A DNA stretch of 64,000 nucleotides from Rhodanobacteraceae bacterium (GCA_016717705.1 JADKFD010000017.1:28271-92270), one strand, 5' to 3'; positions 27,730 through 36,816 are shown, counted from the stretch's first letter. A program made the numbers and translations. Notes: a model not told the origin generated them from the letters alone.

Positions 27730-28220
27730 GCCGTCTGTTGCCACATCCGTGGTTGAGCCTGGCGCTGGCGATCAGCTGGTGTGCCTTGAACGCCTCGCTG
27801 CACCCGGCCCAGCTGCTGCTGGCGGCAGCGCTGGGCGGGCTCATTCCCATACTACTGCGCGCCAGTTTGCCGACCTCGCAACGTCCGGGCCGTCCGTGGT
27901 TGATGCTGCGGTTGCTGGCGCATTTCGCCATCGACGTGGTGATCGCAAACCTGCAGGTGGCGCGACTGGTGATCGATGTGCGCCGACCGGTGCGCAGCGT
28001 CGACGTCTGGTTTCCGCTGCAGTTGCAAGAGCCGCTGGGATTGAGTCTGCTCGCGCTGTTGATCAGCATGACCCCGGGAACGCTCGCCAGCGCCTTTCGC
28101 GACGACCAGCGCTCCTTGCGCCTGCACATACTCGACTGCGATGACCCGGCAGCGGTGGTGGCCACCATCGAGGAACGCTACGAGCGGCCGTTGCGACAGA
28201 TTTTTGGAGAAACGACGTGA
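27726..28220 (+). CDS. mnhE: Mrp-type antiporter subunit E
   Basis: A 164-residue subunit with two to three N-terminal helices (WLSLALAISWCALNASLHPA) and a cytoplasmic domain. Family landmarks are LLRLLAHFAIDVVIANLQVA, LLALLISMTPGTLASAFRDD and LHILDCDDPAAVVATIEERY. It overlaps mnhD and mnhF by four bases each. Confidence 0.93.
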   Translation: MSRLLPHPWLSLALAISWCALNASLHPAQLLLAAALGGLIPILLRASLPTSQRPGRPWLMLRLLAHFAIDVVIANLQVARLVIDVRRPVRSVDVWFPLQLQEPLGLSLLALLISMTPGTLASAFRDDQRSLRLHILDCDDPAAVVATIEERYERPLRQIFGETT

Positions 28221-28840
28221 TCACGCTGACCGTGCTGCCCTGGGTCTGGATGCTGCTGGGCGCTGCCTTCGTCATTGCGCTATGGCGGCTGCTGCGTGGC
28301 CCGAGCCTGCCCGACCGCGTGCTGGCGCTGGATACCGCCTACGTGCTGGCAATGGCCGGACTGTTGCTGCATGGCCTGGTGAGCGGCTCGACCGTGTTGT
28401 TCGAGGCCGCGCTGGTGATTGCCCTGCTGGGCTTCGTCGCCACGGTGGCCTTCGCGCGCTTCATCGAAGGCGAGGCGCCGGATGATGATGCCGCTCTGGC
28501 TGGATCTGCTGGTTGCAGCATTGTTGACGCTGGGGGCGCTGTTTGCGCTGCTCGGCAGCCTGGGCCTGCTGCGCTTTGGCGATTTCATGCAGCGCCTGCA
28601 TGGCCCGACCAAGGTCACCACGCTGGGTATCGGCTGCATCGCGCTGGCGCTGATCGCAGTTCGCCTGTGGCACGGCGCTGTCGATGGGCGCGAAGTGCTG
28701 GTGTGTCTGCTGGTGCTGGTCACGGCGCCGGTGAACGGCATGTTGCTGGCCCGCGCGCATGCGGCCAAGGGACGCCGACGCGAGAGCCAGCAAGCTCCCG
28801 GCGCGTGACGGCTGCTACTGGGACAATCCCTGAACGCTGA
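28217..28840 (+). CDS. mnhF: Mrp-type antiporter subunit F with read-through tail
   Basis: The first ~92 residues are MnhF: LPWVWMLLGAAFVIALWRLL, PDRVLALDTAYVLAMAGLLL and LFEAALVIALLGFVATVAFA, three helices as usual. MnhF proteins normally stop here, overlapping mnhG. In this sequence the frame has no stop and continues another ~115 low-complexity residues across all of mnhG, to 28840. The tail has no resemblance to any family and is probably the result of a lost stop or of an indel near the GATGATGATG at 28481. It starts at GTG 28217. Confidence 0.8.
   Translation: MITLTVLPWVWMLLGAAFVIALWRLLRGPSLPDRVLALDTAYVLAMAGLLLHGLVSGSTVLFEAALVIALLGFVATVAFARFIEGEAPDDDAALAGSAGCSIVDAGGAVCAARQPGPAALWRFHAAPAWPDQGHHAGYRLHRAGADRSSPVARRCRWARSAGVSAGAGHGAGERHVAGPRACGQGTPTREPASSRRVTAATGTIPER
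28482..28808 (+). CDS. mnhG: Mrp-type antiporter subunit G
   Basis: A 108-residue subunit from the first of three consecutive ATG codons. It has the MnhG/PhaG pattern: LLTLGALFALLGSLGLLRFG, DFMQRLHGPTKVTTLGIGC and LVCLLVLVTAPVNGMLLARA. It closes the Mrp operon. The next gene is convergent and begins 6 bases beyond the stop. Confidence 0.92.
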   Translation: MMMPLWLDLLVAALLTLGALFALLGSLGLLRFGDFMQRLHGPTKVTTLGIGCIALALIAVRLWHGAVDGREVLVCLLVLVTAPVNGMLLARAHAAKGRRRESQQAPGA

Positions 28841-29249
28841 GCTGATCGCCCAGTTTGGCGCCGATGCGCTCGGTAGTGCCCGCATTGAGCTCCAGCACGT
28901 AACGCGCAGGCGCCTGACTGGGATAGCTCGGGCAACGATCGCCCAGCGAGCATGGCGGCGTGTTCAGACTCCAGCCGACCAGGGTCCAGGCGTTGTCGAA
29001 ATACAGGATATCGAGCGGAATCTTGGTGTTCTTCATCCAGAACGCCTGCGCTTCCTGGCGCTCGAACAGGAACAGCATGCCGGCATCGGCGGCCATCTGA
29101 TCGCGGTACATCAGGCCGCGCGCGCGCTCACTGTCGTCGGCGGCGATTTCCACATTGAAGGTCTGATCGCGCAGGGTCACGGTCACCGCAGCGTGGGTAC
29201 AGGCGGTCGTCGCGGCCAGAGTCACAAACAGGATCAACAGCCAGCGCAT
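28815..29249 (-). CDS. DUF192 family exported protein
   Basis: A 144-residue exported protein. The start at 29249 gives a signal sequence MRWLLILFVTLAATTAC that may carry a lipobox cysteine. The DUF192 core is clear: RARGLMYRDQMAADAGMLFL, AFWMKNTKIPLDILYFD, and APARYVLELNAGTTERIG. The family has no established biochemical role. A longer upstream frame without signal is rejected. It is convergent with mnhG. Confidence 0.88.
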   Translation of the reverse strand: MRWLLILFVTLAATTACTHAAVTVTLRDQTFNVEIAADDSERARGLMYRDQMAADAGMLFLFERQEAQAFWMKNTKIPLDILYFDNAWTLVGWSLNTPPCSLGDRCPSYPSQAPARYVLELNAGTTERIGAKLGDQLSVQGLSQ

Positions 29250-29364
29250 GGGGGTTCGCCTTTGAGGGTGGCGATGCATGCTAGCGCCGTGCGCCGGGTC
29301 GCGCAGCAAACAGCGACGCCACATGTGGGAGCCCATTTCAATTCGAGAATCGACAAACCTCGGC

Positions 29365-29415
29365 TGCTACCTGGGGCTGCGCCCCAGGCTGGGATTGGCT
29401 GGGCCTTGCGCCCAA
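29365..29415 (+). other. Two adjacent GC-rich hairpins in the nhaD leader
   Basis: CCTGGGGCTGCGCCCCAGG (29370-29388) is a strong hairpin and TGGGC ... GCCCA (29400-29414) a second one, followed by AATAAAG. They lie about 190 bases upstream of nhaD inside a 356-base gap with no gene. Ion-antiporter genes are sometimes preceded by ion-sensing riboswitches, but I cannot match a consensus by eye. The elements could also be a terminator or REP-like. Confidence 0.3.
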
Positions 29416-29605
29416 TAAAGATCCATCCGCGACACCCCCGATTTCTGCTCGCCCGACCGGAAGAATCGGCTGCGAAATCGGCATCCCCAGTGCAGGACCG
29501 AGCTCTGTCGCTCGCATTGCCGCTGTCATGTTTGAGCGTCATCATTCGCGGCCCGTTGCGTTCGGCCAGCCCCGGCCGTCGTCGGTGCTCCGGAGTCGTG
29601 TATCC

Positions 29606-31030
29606 ATGCTGATGTCGTGCAGGCGTGTTCTGGTCCTGGTCGCGCTGTTGCTGGCGAGTTCGCCACTCTTGGCGTCCACCACGGCCAGCGCCACCGCCGA
29701 GCACTTCGGACTCGCGGGAACCTGGGTGGGCTGGGCCACCGTGGCGGTCTTCCTGATCGCCTACACCCTGGTGGTCTTCGAGGAGAAGCTGCACCTGCCC
29801 AAGAGCAAACCGGTGCTGCTCGGCGCAGGCACCATCTGGCTGCTGATCGCCGGCTATCTCACAGCGGCCGGTGGCTTTCCGGAGGATGCGGCAAAGCACG
29901 CTTTTGAAGCGGTGTTTCTGGAATTCACCCAGTTGTTCTTCTTTCTGATCGTCGCGATGACCTTCGTCTCGGCGATGACCGAGCGCAATGTCTTCGAATC
30001 GCTGCGCGCCGAGCTGGTCTCGCGCGGACTGTCCTACCGCGCCCTGTTCTGGCTCACCGGAGTCATCAGCTTCTTCCTGTCGGCGGTCCTCGACAACCTG
30101 ACCACGGCGCTGATCATGAGCGCGGTCATCCTCGCCTGCGCCGCAGGGAACACACGCTTCGTCACGCTGGCCTTCATCAACCTGGTGATCGCGGCCAATG
30201 CCGGCGGCGCCTGGTGCGCCTTTGGCGACATCACCACGCTGATGGTGTGGCAGGCACACCGAGTCGAGTTCTTCGAGTTTTTCCGGATATTCGTTCCCTC
30301 GGTCGTCAATTTCCTGGTCCCCGCGGCGATCATGTATTTCGCCGTGCCGCTTGGCACCCCGCCCTCGGCGCGCGACGATGCCGACCTCAAACCGGGGGCG
30401 ATCGGCGTCTGCGTGCTGTTCGGCGTGACCATCGCCATCACCGTGACCGGCAAGCAGGTCCTGCACATGCCGACGGTCTTCGGCATGATGTTCGGACTCG
30501 CCCTGCTCGGCGCCTACGCTTTCCAGATCAAGCGGCGCGAGACCAAATCGAACGTCGACTCGGCGTTCAACATCTTCCAGATCATCGCCAAGGCCGAATG
30601 GGACACCTTGCTGTTCTTCTTCGGCGTACTGATGTGCGTGGGTGGACTCAAGGCGGTGGGCATCCTGGCGCTGGCATCGGATCACGTTTACACCGTCTGG
30701 GGCCACACCTGGGCCAATGTGGCGATGGGCACGCTGTCGGCCGTGGTCGACAACATCCCGATCATGTACGCCGTGCTGCAGATGAACCCGCCGATGGATC
30801 ACGGCCAGTGGCTGCTGATCACGCTGACCGCGGGCGTGGGCGGCAGCATGCTCAGCGTGGGTTCGGCGGCCGGTGTTGCCCTGATGGGCGCCTCAAAAGG
30901 CCACTACACCTTCATGGGACACCTGCGCTGGAGCTGGGCCATCGCGCTGGGTTATGCGCTGAGCATCCTCACGCACCTGTGGTGGAACGCCACCTATTTC
31001 ACCAATGGCATCGGGCATGCGGGGCCGTGA
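29606..31030 (+). CDS. nhaD: NhaD-type Na+/H+ antiporter
   Basis: A 474-residue antiporter of the ion-transporter superfamily. An apparent signal-like first helix (CRRVLVLVALLLASSPLLAS) precedes the core, as in other NhaD proteins. Conserved segments are AVFLEFTQLFFFLIVAMTF, AVLDNLTTALIMSAVILA, NAGGAWCAFGDITTLMVWQA and SAVVDNIPIMYAVLQM. The D-N-L-T and D-N-I-P motifs hold the likely ion-binding aspartates. The ATG at 29606 has CGGAG upstream and is chosen over an in-frame ATG 26 codons earlier. It is monocistronic, ending before a REP pair, and adds a third sodium/proton system to the window. Confidence 0.93.
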   Translation: MLMSCRRVLVLVALLLASSPLLASTTASATAEHFGLAGTWVGWATVAVFLIAYTLVVFEEKLHLPKSKPVLLGAGTIWLLIAGYLTAAGGFPEDAAKHAFEAVFLEFTQLFFFLIVAMTFVSAMTERNVFESLRAELVSRGLSYRALFWLTGVISFFLSAVLDNLTTALIMSAVILACAAGNTRFVTLAFINLVIAANAGGAWCAFGDITTLMVWQAHRVEFFEFFRIFVPSVVNFLVPAAIMYFAVPLGTPPSARDDADLKPGAIGVCVLFGVTIAITVTGKQVLHMPTVFGMMFGLALLGAYAFQIKRRETKSNVDSAFNIFQIIAKAEWDTLLFFFGVLMCVGGLKAVGILALASDHVYTVWGHTWANVAMGTLSAVVDNIPIMYAVLQMNPPMDHGQWLLITLTAGVGGSMLSVGSAAGVALMGASKGHYTFMGHLRWSWAIALGYALSILTHLWWNATYFTNGIGHAGP

Positions 31031-31050
31031 CCAAGGGAACGGGCAAGGGC

Positions 31051-31124
31051 ATCGCGCGCAAGCGCGCTCCTACAATTCTGGCGTGAACCTACGGCACTTT
31101 GTAGGAGCGCGCTTGCGCGCGATG
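31051..31124. repeat. REP palindrome pair, TAGGAGCGCGCTTGCGCGCGA type
   Basis: ATCGCGCGCAAGCGCGCTCC faces GGAGCGCGCTTGCGCGCGAT across about 35 bases, between the convergent nhaD and alkB genes. It is the same family as 6597-6665. Confidence 0.85.
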
Positions 31125-31127
31125 TTT

Positions 31128-31724
31128 CTAGGCGAACAACACCCGAAACGTCAGATTGATGCGCTCGCCGACTTCGGTGCGGGTCTTGTGGATGGCGTGC
31201 TGGTAGAACTGCTGCGTACGACCCGCCATCCACAACAATGAACCATGCTCCAGTGCAACGGCCACTGGCGCGCTGCCATCCCCGCGGCGCCTGCGAAAGC
31301 GCATCTGCCGCGTCGCGCCCAGGCTGACCGAGGCAATCACCGGCTCCGCGCCCAGTTCCGGCTCATCGTCCGCGTGCCATCCCATGCTGTCGCGGCCATC
31401 GCGGTAGCGGTTGGCGAGCACACTGTTGAAGTCGATCCCGGACTCCGCGCGCAAGCGTGCGCGCAGCACCGCCAGCGTCGGCGTCCACGGCAGCGGCTCG
31501 TGGCGCACCCGCGAATAGGTATAGCTAGCGCCCGGATCGCCGATCCACGCCGACAACCGCGGCGACGGCAACTCGCGGCCAAAAATTCGCACGTGATGCT
31601 GGGTCCAGCGTATCTCGTCGATCAGCGCTCGCAGCAACACATCGGCTGCCGCTTCGGGCAGCCAGTCTGGTTGATAGCGCACATCGGCATCCGCCAGCGC
31701 GATGCGCTGCGGGTCAGCACTCAC
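31128..31724 (-). CDS. alkB: AlkB-like alkylated nucleic acid demethylase
   Basis: A 198-residue 2-oxoglutarate/Fe(II) oxygenase that would repair alkylated bases by oxidative demethylation. The iron ligands are H117 and D119 in SMGWHADDEPEL and H176 in QQFYQHAIHK; the 2-oxoglutarate arginines are in GERINLTFR. NRYRDGRDSMGWH is a strong AlkB/ALKBH2-type signature. The GTG at 31724 overlaps the yegP stop (GTGA), giving the usual 200-residue length; the frame upstream of it is repeat-like. It is translationally coupled to yegP. Confidence 0.92.
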   Translation of the reverse strand: MSADPQRIALADADVRYQPDWLPEAAADVLLRALIDEIRWTQHHVRIFGRELPSPRLSAWIGDPGASYTYSRVRHEPLPWTPTLAVLRARLRAESGIDFNSVLANRYRDGRDSMGWHADDEPELGAEPVIASVSLGATRQMRFRRRRGDGSAPVAVALEHGSLLWMAGRTQQFYQHAIHKTRTEVGERINLTFRVLFA

Positions 31725-32050
31725 CCTTCGACGATCACCGCATCGCTCGCGTGGTTGCCCACCGAGGCCATGCCGTTGTCGCAAGTGTCATCGCCCGAGT
31801 ACATCTGGCTCTGGCCGATGACCTGATGATTGCCCGCCTTGAGGACAAAGTACGGCCGGCCATCCGCAGCCACGCGTTTTTCGAAACGCGTGGCATCGGC
31901 GGCATTGGTGCGCACCGACTCGATGCCGTTCAAACAGCCTTCGCGAGAGCTGTAGCCCTCGCTGCTGAGTATCGTCTGGCCGTTGCTGGCGCACAGGACG
32001 AACTGAAATTCGCCGTTGCTGCGGGTACTGACAACGAATTTTCCGGCCAT
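31721..32050 (-). CDS. yegP: YegP/DUF1508 family protein
   Basis: A 109-residue protein made of two similar ~50-residue DUF1508 units: KFVVSTRSNGEFQFVLCASN with SSREGCLNGIESVRTNA, and RPYFVLKAGNHQVIGQSQMY with TCDNGMASVGNHA. The family is small and of unknown function; the fold is a beta-sheet with a helix. From ATG 32050 it has GAGGG upstream; a longer frame is rejected because it is translated intergenic DNA. It is followed directly by alkB in the same transcript. Confidence 0.9.
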   Translation of the reverse strand: MAGKFVVSTRSNGEFQFVLCASNGQTILSSEGYSSREGCLNGIESVRTNAADATRFEKRVAADGRPYFVLKAGNHQVIGQSQMYSGDDTCDNGMASVGNHASDAVIVEG

Positions 32051-32232
32051 CGGGTAGCCCTCGCTCGATCTGGATTCGACCGGGGCGAAGTCTGCCTCAG
32101 AATGCGCGCCCGCGGCCAGAAGCAGATTCGCTGTGCCGGTCGCGCGATCGCCTCGGCTCCCAAAGTAGCGCGGCTCCGGCGCGCGGGGTGAGAGACATCG
32201 CGACAGGGCTGTTCGCGCCGGCGGCCGCGGCT

Positions 32233-32350
32233 CCTGGCGCCAGACCCAGGAGCGCCAGGCGTTCCGCTTGACCACCGTATGTAGGTCACGTTGCCCGCAG
32301 GGCTACGTGACAGGCACCGCAACGTCACGTAGGCCTGTGGCCAACGTGAC
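32233..32350. repeat. Inverted repeats between yegP and the amidase gene
   Basis: CCTGGCGC ... GCGCCAGG (32233-32259) is a hairpin. At 32281-32350 GTAGGTCACGTTGCCCGCAG, CAACGTCACGTAGG and CCAACGTGACC form the REP-like element also seen at 3662 and 49464. The remainder of the 315-base gap (32051-32365) shows no gene. Confidence 0.7.
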
Positions 32351-32365
32351 CTTCTTATCAACCGG

Positions 32366-33755
32366 CTACTGGACTTGCGGATGCGCCGAATAGCCAAGCG
32401 CCGCCTCGATCTGCTCGCCCAGCGCCATCAACTGCAGATCGCTGCCGATCGGCCCCAGCAATTGCAGGCCCAACGGCAGCCCATCTGCATTCGCGCCCAT
32501 GGGCAGGCTCAGCGCCGGCACGCCGGCAAAGTTGGCGAAACTGGTGAGGTCAGCCTGGTTGGCCGGGGTTGCTGTGCCGAAGGCAAAGGCCGGCTGCGGT
32601 GTCGTTGGCGTCAGCAAGACATCGACATCGGCGAAGACCCGGCGCGCCTTGAGCACCGCTTCGTCGAGCAGATTGGCAGCGGCGACCAGATCGATCGCGC
32701 TGCGCGTGGCGGCAAACCCGAGCATCTTGCGCAAGCTTGGCGAGAACAATTCCGGGTGCTCGGCCAGATCCTGCGCGTGTACCAGGTTCATCTCGGCCTC
32801 GCACAGCAGCAGGCCGGCGCGGCGCGCGGCGCCGAAATCGACATCGGCGAATGACACTCGCTGCCAGCGTGGGAACATCGGCTGCAGGGCTGCAACGCTG
32901 CGCTCGAAACAAGCGACGACCTCGGCATCGACCCCATGCCCCGCCGCATCGGCCAGCACGCCGATGCGCAGGCGCTCGCGCGCGCGCTCGGTGTGCGCCA
33001 GCGGCACGCTGCGCGACATCGGGTCGAAGGCGTCGACGCCAGAGATCTGCTGGAATACCGCGGCCAGGTCGGTGACATTGCGTGCCATCGGCCCGACATG
33101 GTCAAGTCGGCGCGAGGCCGTCACCAGGCCGCGCTGGGATACGCGCGCAGCACTCGGCTTGAGTCCGACGACACCACAATAGGCCGCCGGAATACGCACC
33201 GAGCCCATGCTGTCGCTGCCCAGGCTGAGCGCGCACAGATGCGCCGCCAGCGCCGCGGCGGAGCCACCGCTGGATCCGCCTGGCGTGTATCCGGTTCGAT
33301 GCGGGTTGTGGCAGCGCCCGTACCAGGGATTGTCGCTGTCGGCGCCCAGTGCCGCTTCGTGCAGATGCAGCTTGCCGAGGATCACCGCGCCGGCACGGCG
33401 CAACTTGGTGACGCAATAGGCATCTTCATCGGCAATTCGTCCACGCCGAACTTGCATGCCGACGGTCAGCGGCATTCCGGCGACGGCAATATTGTCCTTG
33501 ATGCCGAACGGGATGCCATCGAGCGGATGGTGCGCCCTGCCCTGCGCCCGCCGTTCATCGCTGGCGCGTGCCTGTTCCAGCGCGCCTTCGACATCGACGT
33601 GCAGGTAGGCGTTGATCGCTCCGTTGCTGCGATCGATGCGTCGCAGGTAGGCGCCGGTCAACTCGGCTGCGCTGAACTGCCCCTGCTGCAGCGCAGCGGG
33701 CAGCTGCGGCAGCGCCCAGCTCAGTCGGATCTGCCGGCAAGCCCGATGGCTTCAT
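32366..33755 (-). CDS. Amidase signature family enzyme (N-terminal frameshift)
   Basis: An amidase of the GatA/fatty-acid-amide-hydrolase superfamily. The Ser-Ser-Lys triad is visible in the main frame (numbered from 33661): Lys55 in GIKDNIAVAG, Ser130/131 in TPGGSSGGSAAALA, and Ser154 in SMGSVRIPAA. The natural start should be the ATG at 33755 that overlaps the peptidase stop (MKPSGLPADPTEL), but this frame shifts near 33717; homology continues in the next frame as LSWALPQLPAALQQGQFSAA and then LTGAYLRRID. No ATG starts the main frame. The substrate is unknown. It lies in a probable operon with the S9 peptidase. Confidence 0.82.
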
Positions 33756-35746
33756 GGCGCTGTCGGCAGCAGGTACTGGTCGAGGAACTGGATCACCGCT
33801 TCGGTGCTGCGGTCGCGATTGCCCTTCTTGCGGAAGCCATGGCCCTCGTCCTGCGCCAGCAGGTACCAGGCATCGCGTCCGTTGCCGCGCACCGCCTTGA
33901 GGATCTGCTCGGCCTCGCTGCGCGGGACGCGCGGATCGTTGGCGCCCTGGATCACGAACAGCGGCCGACGAATCTCGCCGGCCCGCGTCAACGGCGAGAT
34001 CTCGGTCAGAAACCTGCGCATGTCCGGATCGCGTTCATCGCCGTACTCCGGCCGCCTCAGGTCCACCCGGTAGGGGCTGGTGTTCTCGAGGAAAGTCACG
34101 AAATTGCTGATGCCGACGAGGTCGACGCCGCCGCGCAGCCGGTCTCCGTGCTGCACCAACGAGGCCAGCACCATATAGCCACCGTAGCTGCCGCCATACA
34201 CCGCGATCCGCTGCGGATCGAATTGCGGCTGTACGCCGAGCCAGGAGATCAGCGAACCGATATCGGCCACCGAATCCTCGCGCTTGCGGCCGTTGTCGAG
34301 CGCCCGATAGGTATTGCCATAGCCGGTCGAGCCGCGCACGTTGGGCACCACGACCGCGATCTTGCGCTCGCGCAGCAGAAACTGGATGAACTCACTGAAC
34401 GCCGGGCGCGCCTGCGATTCCGGACCGCCGTGGATCATGATCAACACCGGGAACGGCCCGGTGCCGGGCGGCGTGTAGACATTGGCCGGAATCTGCCGTG
34501 GCAGATTCATCATCGCCGGATCGGTGTCGTGCGCAGCAAAACGGATGGTGGTCGGCGACACGAAGGCGTCGGCATTCAGTCCACCGGTCTCACCGGTGGT
34601 CCAGCGCGTCAGCAAGCCGGAATTCAGAGCGCGCGAGAACACATCGCCAGGTATCTGCGAGCCGCTGACGTCAAAACCGATCTCGGTGCCAGCGTGATTG
34701 AAGCGCGCCAGACGCACCACGCCCTGGTCGAACTTGATCGAACTCAGCTCCGCCAGCCCATCGTTGCGATCGTGCACGCTGATATGGCTGCTGCCGTCGA
34801 CATTGCGCACCAGCGCAATGCGGCTGCCATCGTCGCTGAGGTCGAAGTTCTCGACATCCCAGGGCTGCGACGGGAACAGCGGCGCAACCACACCGCTGGC
34901 CAGATCGACACTGACCAGGCTGGCGAACTCGCCCAGCGCATCGGTCACCACCAGCAGGTGCTGTCCGTCGCGATCGAAGCGGGCCATCGATTCGGCACTG
35001 TTGTCGCGCCCTATCGAAACTCGCTGGATTTCGCCGGTTTCGATGTCGAAAACGTGCAGTCGCGCATCGCTGATCGAAAACCATTGCTGCACCAGCAGCT
35101 TGCGTCCATCCGGCGAAAAGTCGAGCGGATACCAGGTGCCACCGGACTGCAGCAGATTGCGGTGCGGCGTCTGCAGGCCGGTGTCGCCCATCCAGATGTC
35201 GAAATCGCGGCCGTTGCGGCGCGTGCTGGCATAGGCAAAATGGTGGCCGTCGGCAGCGAACACGACGTTGTCGTTGCGCGACTTGCCATCGGTCAGCTGG
35301 CGCGTCGTAGCGTCGCCGAAACTCAAGAAATACAGCTGGAAATTCTCGTCGCCACCGCGATCCTTGGCAAAGATGGCGCCGTTGACCTTGGCGCTCGGGC
35401 TGACCCAGGCCTGGACGACGGGTTCGTCGAAAAACGTCAGCTGGGTGCGCATGCCACCCGGCGCAGTGACCTTTGCCAATTGGGGCACATCCCCGAAACG
35501 CACCGATATCAGCACGCCGCCGTCGTCGGGAAGCCAACCCAGCAGGCTGGACGGGCGCGTGTTCTGGTAAGGACGCAGCTGTTCCGTCAGCGCTGCGGAG
35601 CGTTGCGGAAGCCCGTCGGCGATCAATTGACCTTGTTGACCGGGCGATGGCTGCGATTGCGCCTGATCCGCGGGCGTGGGGGCCGTCGCGCATCCGCTCA
35701 AACCCGCCCAGATGCACCCGATTACCAACAACTGCCTGAAATTCAT
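33752..35746 (-). CDS. S9 family prolyl oligopeptidase-like lipoprotein
   Basis: A 664-residue secreted peptidase. The start at 35746 gives a lipoprotein signal, LLVIGCIWAGLSGCATAP (Cys19). A WD/beta-propeller half with repeated D-x-x-x-L and SPDGRKLLVQQ motifs spans about 60-400. The alpha/beta hydrolase half holds the catalytic triad: Ser520 in GGSYGGYM, Asp604 in GANDPRVP and His636 in EGHGF. The layout fits the acylaminoacyl/dipeptidyl peptidase group of S9. The ATG at 33755 of the amidase overlaps its stop, so the two genes are probably coupled. Confidence 0.92.
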   Translation of the reverse strand: MNFRQLLVIGCIWAGLSGCATAPTPADQAQSQPSPGQQGQLIADGLPQRSAALTEQLRPYQNTRPSSLLGWLPDDGGVLISVRFGDVPQLAKVTAPGGMRTQLTFFDEPVVQAWVSPSAKVNGAIFAKDRGGDENFQLYFLSFGDATTRQLTDGKSRNDNVVFAADGHHFAYASTRRNGRDFDIWMGDTGLQTPHRNLLQSGGTWYPLDFSPDGRKLLVQQWFSISDARLHVFDIETGEIQRVSIGRDNSAESMARFDRDGQHLLVVTDALGEFASLVSVDLASGVVAPLFPSQPWDVENFDLSDDGSRIALVRNVDGSSHISVHDRNDGLAELSSIKFDQGVVRLARFNHAGTEIGFDVSGSQIPGDVFSRALNSGLLTRWTTGETGGLNADAFVSPTTIRFAAHDTDPAMMNLPRQIPANVYTPPGTGPFPVLIMIHGGPESQARPAFSEFIQFLLRERKIAVVVPNVRGSTGYGNTYRALDNGRKREDSVADIGSLISWLGVQPQFDPQRIAVYGGSYGGYMVLASLVQHGDRLRGGVDLVGISNFVTFLENTSPYRVDLRRPEYGDERDPDMRRFLTEISPLTRAGEIRRPLFVIQGANDPRVPRSEAEQILKAVRGNGRDAWYLLAQDEGHGFRKKGNRDRSTEAVIQFLDQYLLPTAP

Positions 35747-35940
35747 CAGCCACGATCCCGCCTGGAAATGCGACATCCAGTATAGGCGGGGCGCATGCGA
35801 CCGGTTGTGCGACGACCGGCACATGGAAAACCACAAACCGCGCGATCCTCTCGGCCGTCTGCGGTTGCAGAGCGCAAATGGCGCGCGACGGTCACTTATG
35901 ATCCGTCACGGCAATACTGACCCCGGACCAGACCAACGCC

Positions 35941-36816
35941 ATGGATTTGCGCATCACGCTCTTCGCGGTTTGTCTGGCGCTGGCGCTGCCGGCGTCGGCG
36001 GTTTACGCGCAGGATGACTGCGAGGAAGCGGACTGCGAGGGCAGCGACGAGGCGGCGGCAGCCGCGGAAATGGACGCGGACGATTCCAGCAGCGACGAGG
36101 CCGAGGCCGTGTCCGCGGAGGGCGCCGAGTCCGAAGGATTCGAAGCCGACGAGCCGCCCGTCGACGAGCAGGAGCCCGAGGCGGAGTCCGAGCCTGCGGA
36201 CAGCGGCAATGACGAAGCGGTTGACGAGGAATCGCCGGCGGACGACCCCGACGTTGCCGAACTCACGGAAGCCGAGGAGGCGCTCGGCGCGGTCGATGAT
36301 GCGGATGAGGCCACGGCGGCGGAACAGCCGTCGCCGGAGACGCCGGCTGATCCGCCCGCCGAGCCAGCCAGCCCGCCATCACCCGCGCAGCCCGCACCCG
36401 CCGAACCGGCGTCGCCATCCGTCGATGCGGCAGCGCTGCAAGCTTTTCAGGAGCGACGTGGAAGTTGTTTCCTGGGTCAGCCGATCCAGGGCCCGCCGGA
36501 GCACGCTCGCGCGCAAGACGACAATCTCGAAAGAGGGCTGTATTGCCCCAAGCGCACCGAGGAATCGGGCGGGCCGCATCTGACCATCAGCCAGTATCAG
36601 GCCCTGTTCTCCATCCTTGGCACCCGTTTCGGGGGCGATGGAATTCGGGTCTTCGCCTTGCCGGCTTTGCCCGTCGGTTACTGCATCTGCCTGCAAGGCC
36701 ACTATCCGCGACGTGCTGATCCCGATGAGCTGGGGCCGATCCTGCAGGAACTCTGTCGCCTGGATGCGTCGACGCGCACGTTCTCCAGTTGCCCAGACCT
36801 CCTGCCCCAGGGGTGA
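35941..36816 (+). CDS. Secreted protein with an acidic disordered region
   Basis: A 291-residue protein with a signal peptide (ITLFAVCLALALPASAVYAQ). Residues about 25-140 are almost only Asp, Glu, Ala and Ser; a Pro/Ala stretch (about 140-165) follows. The last ~125 residues form a cysteine-containing domain (RRGSCFLGQPIQGPPEH, LYCPKRTEESG, GYCICLQGHYP, ELCRLDAST, FSSCPDLL). It is not a family I recognise. The acidic part may bind cations or act as a spacer that keeps the cysteine-rich head away from the membrane. Confidence 0.7.
   Translation: MDLRITLFAVCLALALPASAVYAQDDCEEADCEGSDEAAAAAEMDADDSSSDEAEAVSAEGAESEGFEADEPPVDEQEPEAESEPADSGNDEAVDEESPADDPDVAELTEAEEALGAVDDADEATAAEQPSPETPADPPAEPASPPSPAQPAPAEPASPSVDAAALQAFQERRGSCFLGQPIQGPPEHARAQDDNLERGLYCPKRTEESGGPHLTISQYQALFSILGTRFGGDGIRVFALPALPVGYCICLQGHYPRRADPDELGPILQELCRLDASTRTFSSCPDLLPQG

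Noticed and set aside
32936..35785. A ~950-codon plus-strand open frame across the amidase and peptidase genes
   Set aside because: It is antisense to clear amidase and S9 peptidase genes and has no protein-like motifs.
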